Shown here: piece after piece, positions 1 through 5,693 of the stretch
Position numbering within the stretch: the stretch's first letter is position 1
Layout of the letters: each line of letters begins with the position of its first letter
Assembly (NCBI GenBank): GCA_011523195.1
Contig: WTHH01000494.1
Coordinates: 1 to 7,254 of the forward strand
Source of the DNA: Verrucomicrobiales bacterium
GTDB lineage: Bacteria > Verrucomicrobiota > Verrucomicrobiia > Limisphaerales > UBA1096
Length of the DNA: 7,254 nt
Direction of reading: 5' to 3'
Position numbers and translations under genes: made by a program
Notes under the pieces: model-generated
Databases searched by the model: none
The model's input: only the letters and a program-made list of their open reading frames with translations
What the model was told of the DNA's origin: nothing

Positions 1-1
1 C

Positions 2-502
2 AAACATCGCGTGGGTGTAGTCGACGCCGGAGTCGATCACCGCAATCCGTATGCCCTTGCCGTCAAAACCGGTCTCCCGCGTGCCCCAGGCGGTTTTCGC
101 GCCGACAGCCGGAACGCTTTTCTTAGTGAGCAGGCTGTACGCCCTTGGCCGCTCAACCCGCTGCACACCGGGGAGCTTGGCCAAGCCGGGGATGGCCGCC
201 GGGGCGACACGCACGCGCAGGGCGTTGGTCACACGGATGAAGCGCTTGGTCACGCGAATACCACGGGCGGTCAGCCGCTTGGCCAAGCCATCCTGCTCAT
301 TGGCCAGTCGCTTGGCGTGTCGTCGCAGAGCTTGGCCAAGCGCTGCCTCGTCGATACCGCGCTCCTGCTGGTTGAGATAAAACGGAACCAATGCCGGTTC
401 TTCCAATTGAAGGAGTACCGGCACACGGCCCTCGAATGCTGCATTCGCCGTGGCCGTGAGGAGGCCAAGCGTGAGCAGGAGGGATAAAAACAGGCGGTTC
501 AT
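2..502 (-). CDS. Secreted subtilisin-like serine protease (S8 family), N-terminal part, cut by the window edge
   Basis: The minus strand reads open from an ATG at 502 to the left edge, giving 167 residues. Residues 1-21 look like a Sec signal peptide: Asn-Arg, then a Leu-rich core (LFLSLLLTLGLL), then a small-residue site ending ANA before AF. Residues about 27-120 resemble an S8 propeptide (inhibitor I9-like), ending in LPGVQRVERP. The catalytic domain begins near GKGIRIAVIDSGVDYTH at 148-164. Asp157 in the DSG motif is the expected first member of the Asp-His-Ser triad; the His and Ser lie outside the window. It is probably an exported endopeptidase that is secreted or periplasmic. An in-frame ATG at 526 would add eight residues, but 502 places the signal peptide correctly. 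I see no clear ribosome binding site for either start. The gene is divergent from purL and carries three CTTGGCCAAG palindromes, all in the propeptide. Family assignment is secure; substrate is unknown. Confidence 0.88.
   Translation of the reverse strand, partial: MNRLFLSLLLTLGLLTATANAAFEGRVPVLLQLEEPALVPFYLNQQERGIDEAALGQALRRHAKRLANEQDGLAKRLTARGIRVTKRFIRVTNALRVRVAPAAIPGLAKLPGVQRVERPRAYSLLTKKSVPAVGAKTAWGTRETGFDGKGIRIAVIDSGVDYTHAMF
176..185. repeat. Palindrome CTTGGCCAAG, copy 1 (S8 protease)
   Basis: Perfect 10-base palindrome. In the protease frame it encodes Leu-Ala-Lys at residues 107-109, late in the propeptide. Confidence 0.9.
278..287. repeat. Palindrome CTTGGCCAAG, copy 2 (S8 protease)
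   Basis: Perfect 10-base palindrome. It encodes Leu-Ala-Lys at residues 73-75 in a charged, Ala-rich and probably helical part of the propeptide. Confidence 0.9.
331..340. repeat. Palindrome CTTGGCCAAG, copy 3 (S8 protease)
   Basis: Perfect 10-base palindrome. It is read one frame over from copies 1 and 2, giving Leu-Gly-Gln at residues 55-57 of the propeptide. Confidence 0.9.
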
Positions 503-572
503 CGGAGCAAAACCAAGCGGGGACATCCTGTCGAAGGGGCAGGCGCTTGGCAAGTGGCGTGACCCGTCCGGA

Positions 573-592
573 ACGAAATCTTCACGAAATCT
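573..592. repeat. Short direct repeat ACGAAATCT in the protease-purL intergenic region
   Basis: ACGAAATCT occurs at 573-581 and again at 584-592, an 11-base period close to one helical turn, followed by a fragment ACGG at 594-597. It lies in the 221-base divergent region (503-723) between the protease and purL, just upstream of the purL promoter candidate. It could be a regulator site or chance. The rest of that region shows no tRNA, riboswitch or terminator that I can recognise. Confidence 0.4.
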
Positions 593-602
593 CACGGTAG
601 TC

Positions 603-631
603 TTGCATCCGGTTTTTCGCGTTACTATCCT
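603..631 (+). promoter_or_regulatory. Candidate sigma-70-like promoter for purL-purF
   Basis: TTGCAT at 603-608 (3 of 6 to TTGACA) and TATCCT at 626-631 (4 of 6 to TATAAT) are separated by 17 bases. Transcription would start near 638, giving a leader of about 85 bases before purL. The match is weak, and an alternative -10 (TACTAT, 623-628) would have a spacer that is too short. Confidence 0.25.
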
Positions 632-723
632 GCCGCAGACCGGTTAACGGGAACATGCGAGCCTACGATTCGATGACTCCATTTCAATTGAGGACGCCGC
701 GCCAAGTGCGCAGGCTGTGACAG

Positions 724-3042
724 ATGCCCGACACCGAGATCACCCCGGAAGTCATCAAGGAACACGGCATCACGCCGGAGGAATACGAGCATATTCTTGA
801 GATCCTCGGCCGCGAGCCAAACTTCACCGAGCTGGGCATCTTCTCCGTCATGTGGAGCGAACACTGCTCCTACAAAAACACCCGCGCGCTGCTGAAGACT
901 TTCCCCACCCGTTCGCCAAAGGTGATCGTGGCTGCTGGCGAGGAAAATGCCGGGGTGATCGACATGGGGGACGGCCTCGGGGTGGCGTTCAAAATCGAGT
1001 CGCACAACCATCCCAGCGCAGTCGAGCCGTTTCAGGGGGCGGCCACCGGCGTGGGCGGGATCATCCGCGATATTTTCACCATGGGCGCCCGGCCGATCGC
1101 GAACATGAATTCGCTGAGATTCGGCAGCCTCGAGTCACCAACCGTGCGGCGGTTGTTTCGCGGCGTGGTGGCCGGCATCGCCCATTACGGTAACTGCATC
1201 GGCCTCCCAACGGTGGCCGGAGAAGTCTATTTTGACCCCTCTTATGAAGGAAATCCGCTGGTTAACGCCTTCAGCCTCGGGGTGTTGCGCCACAGCCAAT
1301 TGGCACGCGGGGCGGCCAAGGGCGTGGGCAACCCGGTGTTTTACGTCGGCCCGGCGACCGGGCGCGACGGCTTGGCCGGCGCGGCGTTTGCGTCGCAGGA
1401 TTTGACCGAGGAATCGGCCGAGCAACAACGCGGCGCTGTGCAGGTGGGCGACCCGTTCATGGAGAAACTCTGCATGGAAGCCTGCCTCGAGTTGCTGGCG
1501 ACCGGCGCGGTCGCGGGAATACAGGACATGGGCGCAGCCGGCCTGACCTGCTCCACCTGCGAGACAGCGGCCCGCGGCGGTACTGGCATCGAGATTGACT
1601 TGGCCAAGGTGCCGCAGCGCGCACCCAACATGACGCCGTACGAGATTCTGCTGAGCGAATCGCAGGAGCGTATGCTCATCATCGTGCACAAGGGGCGCGA
1701 GGAAGAGGTGAAGCGGATTTTCGACAAGTGGGATCTGCCCTGGGCCGAGGTGGGCAAGGTGACCGACGACGGCATGATGGTGGTCAAGAACCGCGGCGAA
1801 GTGGTCGCCACCGTGCCGGCAGCCAAGCTCGCCGACGAGGCGCCGCTGTACCATCGCGATTCCAAGGAGCCGGAGTACCTCCAAAAAACCCGAGCGCTTC
1901 AGCTCGCTGACGTTCCCGCCTTGGCCAAGCCGGAGGCGGCCTTGGCCAAGCTGCTTGGCTGGCCATCGATCGCCTCCAAGAACTGGGTGTATCGGCAGTA
2001 CGACCACATGGTCCGCGCCGGCACCGCGATCAACCCCGGCTCCGACGCCGCGGTCATCCGGGTCAAGGCCGACTCGTATCCACCACTGCCTATCGACGAG
2101 CCGCAGGATGATATTCCGGACAAGTACCTCGCGATGTCAGTCGACTGCAACGGCGTGCAGGTTTACCTCGACCCCTACGAGGGCAGCAAAGCCACCGTGG
2201 CGGAGGCGGCCCGAAACTTAGTCTGCTCCGGTGCAAGGCCGCTCGGGGCGACGGACAATTTGAACTTTGGTAATCCGCACAATCCGGAGCTGTTTTGGCA
2301 GCTTAAAGAGAGCGTGCGCGGCTTGGCCGAGGCCTGCGAGGCGTTTGGCACGCCGGTGACAGGCGGCAACGTCAGCCTGTACAACCAAAACCCGGCCGGG
2401 GCCATCGATCCGACCCCGACGGTGGGGATGGTCGGCTTGGTCGAAAAGCCGGAACACATTACCAGCCAGTGGTTTAAAGATGAAGGCGATGCTGTCATCC
2501 TGCTTGGCCAAGCGGTCGATTCGGACGATCCTCTGCTTGGCTTGGGCGGCTCGGCGTTGTTGCAGGTCGAGCACGAACGCAAGGAGGGCACGCCGCCGCC
2601 GTGCGCCTTGGCCAGGGAAAAGACCCTGCACGATGCGCTGCTTGGCCTAATCGAAACCGGCGTGGTCAAAAGCGCGCACGACTGTGCCGAGGGCGGCTTG
2701 GCCGTGGCACTGGCGGAGTGCGCGATCTCGGAGTTGACCGCCCGGCAGACGCCGAGGCTTACCGGTGCAGAGATAGACTTGAGCGAGGCCGAGTGTGAAC
2801 GGCTAGATGCGTTGCTGTACGGCGAGGCTCACGGCCGCGTGATTATTACCACCAGCGAAGCCGAAGCCGGTGCCGCCGTGGATCGCGCGAAATTGCTCGG
2901 CGTGCCGTCGGCACGGATTGGCACTGTGACTGGCAGTGACACACTCGACGTCAAAGCCGGAGACAACAGCCTCAGTTGGAATCTTTCAGACCTGCATGAC
3001 GTATGGTGGAACACCATCGCTCGGGTCATGGATAAAAAATAA
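724..3042 (+). CDS. purL: Phosphoribosylformylglycinamidine synthase subunit PurL (small type)
   Basis: PurL catalyses the ATP-dependent amidation of FGAR to FGAM (EC 6.3.5.3), the fourth step of cytosolic IMP synthesis. At 772 residues this is the small PurL type, which normally works with separate PurS and PurQ; neither is in the window. Landmarks: SEHCSYKN at 45-52, with a conserved His at 47; KIESHNHPSAVEPFQGAATG at 90-109; GIIRDIFTMGARPIA at 112-126; GIQDMGAAGL at 265-274; SESQERM at 311-317; GARPLGATDNLNFGNP at 503-518; TGGNVSLYN at 546-554; and SAHDCAEGGLAVALAE at 650-665. These cover both halves of the duplicated AIRS-like fold, so the gene looks intact. An in-frame TGA at 718-720 makes ATG 724 the first possible start, although no clear ribosome binding site precedes it. 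purF follows after 18 bases. Four CTTGGCCAAG palindromes lie between 1599 and 2512. Confidence 0.97.
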   Translation: MPDTEITPEVIKEHGITPEEYEHILEILGREPNFTELGIFSVMWSEHCSYKNTRALLKTFPTRSPKVIVAAGEENAGVIDMGDGLGVAFKIESHNHPSAVEPFQGAATGVGGIIRDIFTMGARPIANMNSLRFGSLESPTVRRLFRGVVAGIAHYGNCIGLPTVAGEVYFDPSYEGNPLVNAFSLGVLRHSQLARGAAKGVGNPVFYVGPATGRDGLAGAAFASQDLTEESAEQQRGAVQVGDPFMEKLCMEACLELLATGAVAGIQDMGAAGLTCSTCETAARGGTGIEIDLAKVPQRAPNMTPYEILLSESQERMLIIVHKGREEEVKRIFDKWDLPWAEVGKVTDDGMMVVKNRGEVVATVPAAKLADEAPLYHRDSKEPEYLQKTRALQLADVPALAKPEAALAKLLGWPSIASKNWVYRQYDHMVRAGTAINPGSDAAVIRVKADSYPPLPIDEPQDDIPDKYLAMSVDCNGVQVYLDPYEGSKATVAEAARNLVCSGARPLGATDNLNFGNPHNPELFWQLKESVRGLAEACEAFGTPVTGGNVSLYNQNPAGAIDPTPTVGMVGLVEKPEHITSQWFKDEGDAVILLGQAVDSDDPLLGLGGSALLQVEHERKEGTPPPCALAREKTLHDALLGLIETGVVKSAHDCAEGGLAVALAECAISELTARQTPRLTGAEIDLSEAECERLDALLYGEAHGRVIITTSEAEAGAAVDRAKLLGVPSARIGTVTGSDTLDVKAGDNSLSWNLSDLHDVWWNTIARVMDKK
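1599..1608. repeat. Palindrome CTTGGCCAAG, copy 4 (purL)
   Basis: Perfect 10-base palindrome encoding Leu-Ala-Lys at PurL residues 293-295, in the stretch IDLAKVPQ. Confidence 0.9.
1920..1929. repeat. Palindrome CTTGGCCAAG, copy 5 (purL)
   Basis: Perfect 10-base palindrome encoding Leu-Ala-Lys at PurL residues 400-402, in an Ala-rich linker before the conserved WVYRQYDHMV segment. Copy 6 starts 21 bases later. Confidence 0.9.
1941..1950. repeat. Palindrome CTTGGCCAAG, copy 6 (purL)
   Basis: Perfect 10-base palindrome encoding Leu-Ala-Lys at PurL residues 407-409, so the linker reads ALAKPEAALAKLLG. A degraded relative (CTTGGCTGGCCA) follows at 1954-1965. Confidence 0.9.
2503..2512. repeat. 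Palindrome CTTGGCCAAG, copy 7 (purL)
   Basis: Perfect 10-base palindrome read as Leu-Gly-Gln at PurL residues 594-596. One-mismatch relatives lie nearby at 2322-2331 (CTTGGCCGAG) and 2607-2616 (CTTGGCCAGG). Confidence 0.9.
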
Positions 3043-3048
3043 CGCAGC

Positions 3049-3054
3049 AAAGGA
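3049..3054 (+). promoter_or_regulatory. purF ribosome binding site
   Basis: AAAGGA ends 6 bases before ATG 3061, within the 18-base purL-purF gap. It fixes the purF start and shows that purF is translated on its own, probably from the purL transcript. Confidence 0.7.
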
Positions 3055-3060
3055 CAGCGT

Positions 3061-4563
3061 ATGAACCCCCACCAACCAGACGCCCCGACCCAACTCGCAG
3101 AAGATACAGACTGGGCCGGGGACGAACTGCGGGAGGAGTGCGGTGTGTTTGGGATATTCGGCCACGAGGATGCCACAACTCTGGTTGCGCTTGGCCTCCA
3201 GGCGCTTCAGCACCGGGGACAGGAGGCCGCCGGGATCGTGAGTTCCGATGGGAAACAGTTTTATGCCGAGCGCCGCATGGGGCTGGTGAGCGACAGCTTT
3301 ACAAAGCCGTCTGTGATGAAGCGGCTGGCCGGCAACAGCGCGATCGGGCACGTCCGATATTCCACCACAGGCGAAACGGTGCTTCGAAATGTGCAGCCAC
3401 TGTTTGCAGATTTGGCCGGCGGTGGATTTGCGCTGGCGCACAATGGCAACCTCACCAACGCGTTGACGCGTCGTAAGCAGTTGGAAAAATCAGGCGCGAT
3501 TTTCCAATCGACCTCGGACACGGAAACCATCCTGCACTTGATCGCCCGCAGCCCCAAAAGCTGCACCGTCAACCGGGTGATCGATGCCCTGTATGAAATC
3601 AACGGGGCCTACGCACTGGTCGGGATCGCCAACGACAAACTCATCGGCGTGCGCGACCCGCTGGGAATCCGACCATTGGTCTTGGGCAAAATGAACGAGA
3701 GCTACATTTTCGCTTCCGAAACCTGTGCATTGGATATCATCGGCGCAAAATTCGTCCGCGAAGTGGAAAATGGAGAGGTGGTCGTGATTTCCGCTGAAGG
3801 GATTAAGAGCTATAAACCTTTCCCGAAAAAACCGGAGCGCCCCTGCATCTTTGAGTACATCTACTTCGCTCGACCTGACAGTATCGTCGGTGGCAAGAGC
3901 ATCTACGAGTGTCGCAAGGGATTCGGGCGTGAACTGGCGAATGAAAGTAACGTAGAGGCCGACATGGTCATTCCCATTCCTGACTCCGGCGTCCCGTCTG
4001 CCATCGGTTATGCGGAACAGGCTGGCATACCGTTCGAGTTGGGGATCACTCGCAACCATTATGTCGGCAGGACATTCATTCAGCCCAAGCAGTCAATACG
4101 GTCATTCGGGGTTCGGCTGAAGCACAACGCCAACCGTACGCTGGTTGCCGGCAAGCGGATCGTCCTGATCGATGACTCCATCGTACGCGGTACGACCTCG
4201 GTGAAAATCGTCCAGATGATGAGGGAAGCCGGAGCTAAGGAAATTCATTTTAGAGTGTCATCGCCGCCCATCACTCATTCGGATTTTTACGGGATCGACA
4301 CACCGAGCAAAGATCAGCTTTTGGCATCTACCAAAAGCGTGGCAGAGATGTGCGAATACCTCGGTGCAGACAGCCTCGCGTTCCTGTCAATCGAGGGGAT
4401 CTATCAGGCGCTGGGCCACAAAGACGGAAGAAACGCCGACTGTCCACAATACACGGACCACTGTTTTACAGGTGACTATCCCACCTTGCTGGAGGACGAA
4501 AGCGGAGGGGAATTGAACAGCCAGCTCTCGTTTCTCTCAATGGCCGAACCTCACGAACACTAG
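3061..4563 (+). CDS. purF: Amidophosphoribosyltransferase (glutamine PRPP amidotransferase)
   Basis: PurF transfers glutamine-derived ammonia to PRPP to make phosphoribosylamine (EC 2.4.2.14), the committed step of purine synthesis in the cytosol. The 500-residue protein has an N-terminal class II glutaminase domain. Cys27 in EECGVFGIFGHED is the nucleophile, so a 26-residue propeptide must be removed first, as in the Bacillus subtilis type. Other glutaminase motifs are HRGQEAAG (51-58), HVRYSTTG (97-104) and AHNGNLTN (126-133). The C-terminal phosphoribosyltransferase domain has the PRPP-binding motif VLIDDSIVRGTT (368-379). Unlike B. subtilis PurF, only two of the four iron-sulfur cysteine positions are kept: Cys262 and Cys468 are present, but Asp408 and about Thr465 replace the others. 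It probably has no 4Fe-4S cluster. It lies 18 bases after purL, and its TAG stop overlaps the stop of the convergent peptidase gene. It carries no CTTGGCCAAG palindrome. Confidence 0.97.
   Translation: MNPHQPDAPTQLAEDTDWAGDELREECGVFGIFGHEDATTLVALGLQALQHRGQEAAGIVSSDGKQFYAERRMGLVSDSFTKPSVMKRLAGNSAIGHVRYSTTGETVLRNVQPLFADLAGGGFALAHNGNLTNALTRRKQLEKSGAIFQSTSDTETILHLIARSPKSCTVNRVIDALYEINGAYALVGIANDKLIGVRDPLGIRPLVLGKMNESYIFASETCALDIIGAKFVREVENGEVVVISAEGIKSYKPFPKKPERPCIFEYIYFARPDSIVGGKSIYECRKGFGRELANESNVEADMVIPIPDSGVPSAIGYAEQAGIPFELGITRNHYVGRTFIQPKQSIRSFGVRLKHNANRTLVAGKRIVLIDDSIVRGTTSVKIVQMMREAGAKEIHFRVSSPPITHSDFYGIDTPSKDQLLASTKSVAEMCEYLGADSLAFLSIEGIYQALGHKDGRNADCPQYTDHCFTGDYPTLLEDESGGELNSQLSFLSMAEPHEH
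4560..4563. other. Shared CTAG: overlapping stop codons of convergent purF and prepilin peptidase genes
   Basis: The palindrome CTAG gives TAG at 4561-4563 for purF on the plus strand and TAG at 4562-4560 for the peptidase gene on the minus strand. The coding regions overlap by 4 bases and no intergenic space remains for a terminator. I found no hairpin with a T-run on either side. Confidence 0.9.
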
Positions 4564-5693
4564 TTCCTAATGGCCGGGGGATTTACCGTCACAAGCCAGG
4601 CGTCGAGGATCGCTTGGCCGAAGAAAATCCAAATCACCGCAGCCAACGAAATGTATGGCCCGTAAGGCAGTCGGTCTGACCAGTCCTTCCGGCCAATCGC
4701 CAACAGGCTAACTCCCACCGCGGCCCCGACCACGGCGCTTGCCATCAACGAAAACAACGCCCCCTGCCAGCCGACGAACGCACCGATGGCGGCCATGAAT
4801 TTAACGTCCCCAACCCCCATCGCTTCGCGCGGAATAACCATCTCGTCCGCATCGGCCTTCAGGTAGGTGATCGTCTCCGGATCGTAAGTCTCCTCACCGA
4901 TGACCAATTTTTTTGGCGAGAGCGCGACATCGACATTTGTGAGGCAGCGATCGGTTAACTCCAGACGGTTGGCGTGGAATCGTAGCGTGTCCGAGTTTCG
5001 GAAAAATATCTCCTCGTAAGGAATAACCTCACCGGGGAGATGTAAGTCTGATTCCGTGAATATGGCGATGTCCTCTTTTTCGAGTGGGACGGTCGTTTTG
5101 CCGAAAAACCATTTACCAAGCTGCAGTACCGCGAGCACTGAGCCACCGCCTACGAGGATGCCCAAGCCGCTGGCCGTCAGCGACGCGGTGGCGCTCTCCG
5201 CCTCGTGCAACAACGGCAGTCCGGCGGAAATAAGAAAACCGACGGCAACACCCCCTAGCGTGATTTCGTCCGGGATGATGAAGTGCTCAAAGTCGATGAA
5301 GGTCGCAGCGATCAGTCCCGCCAATACGATGCTCCAAGTTGTCGCGAGCAAAACGCCTGGCGTGTTTTGCGCTCCAAAAACTGCCCAACAAGCGAGAAAA
5401 GCGAGGCCCGTCAGGATTTCAACACCGATGTAGCGAGGGGAAATCGGCTCGGAGCATTGCCTACATTTTCCACGTAACATCAGCCAACTGATGATCGGCA
5501 TGTTGAGATGCCACGGGATGGAAAACTCGCACTTGGGACACTGCGACGGCGGGCGAATCAGGCTCTGTTCAAGGGGCATCCGGTGGATGCACACGTTGAG
5601 AAAACTACCCACCACTGAGCCAAAAACAAAAAATACGAACGCCCAGAATACATCGGGCGCGCCGGTCCAAAATTCCAGCAGGAAATCATCCAT
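4560..5693 (-). CDS. pilD: Type IV prepilin peptidase / leader peptidase (A24 family) with a large soluble insert
   Basis: This inner-membrane aspartic peptidase cleaves, and usually N-methylates, prepilins of type IV pili or pseudopilins of type II secretion. The 377-residue product starts with a membrane segment (about 14-36). A zinc-ribbon-like domain follows with CPKC (52-55) and CRQC (77-80), then several membrane segments. Catalytic Asp134 lies in FIDFEHFIIPDEIT and Asp296 in MGVGDVKFMAAIGAF. Between the membrane segment ending near 193 and the GVGDVK motif is a soluble stretch of about 95 residues (196-290). In canonical enzymes this loop is much shorter. ATG 5693 overlaps the aroE end by 8 bases, so translation is probably coupled to aroE. 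No pilin or secretion gene is in the window, so the substrate is unknown. The gene contains no CTTGGCCAAG palindrome, unlike its operon partner aroE. Confidence 0.93.
   Translation of the reverse strand: MDDFLLEFWTGAPDVFWAFVFFVFGSVVGSFLNVCIHRMPLEQSLIRPPSQCPKCEFSIPWHLNMPIISWLMLRGKCRQCSEPISPRYIGVEILTGLAFLACWAVFGAQNTPGVLLATTWSIVLAGLIAATFIDFEHFIIPDEITLGGVAVGFLISAGLPLLHEAESATASLTASGLGILVGGGSVLAVLQLGKWFFGKTTVPLEKEDIAIFTESDLHLPGEVIPYEEIFFRNSDTLRFHANRLELTDRCLTNVDVALSPKKLVIGEETYDPETITYLKADADEMVIPREAMGVGDVKFMAAIGAFVGWQGALFSLMASAVVGAAVGVSLLAIGRKDWSDRLPYGPYISLAAVIWIFFGQAILDAWLVTVNPPAIRN

Noticed and set aside
11..487. A 158-codon plus-strand open frame at the left edge
   Set aside because: The opposite strand encodes a clear signal peptide, propeptide and subtilisin Asp motif; the plus-strand frame is its shadow.
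640..723. Possible tRNA or structured RNA upstream of purL
   Set aside because: GATTCGATGACTC looks slightly like a T-loop, but no acceptor stem, anticodon arm or CCA end can be formed around it.
1135..2007. A 290-codon open frame on the minus strand inside purL
   Set aside because: It is fully antisense to conserved purL sequence, has no recognisable domain, and its composition (His- and Gly-rich) is typical of a shadow frame in GC-rich DNA.
3490..4059. A 189-codon open frame on the minus strand inside purF
   Set aside because: It lies wholly opposite conserved PurF motifs, has no start signal and no recognisable protein family.
4540..4585. Bidirectional terminator between purF and the peptidase gene
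   Set aside because: The repeated ATGGCCG strings on either side are direct, not inverted, and no T-run follows.
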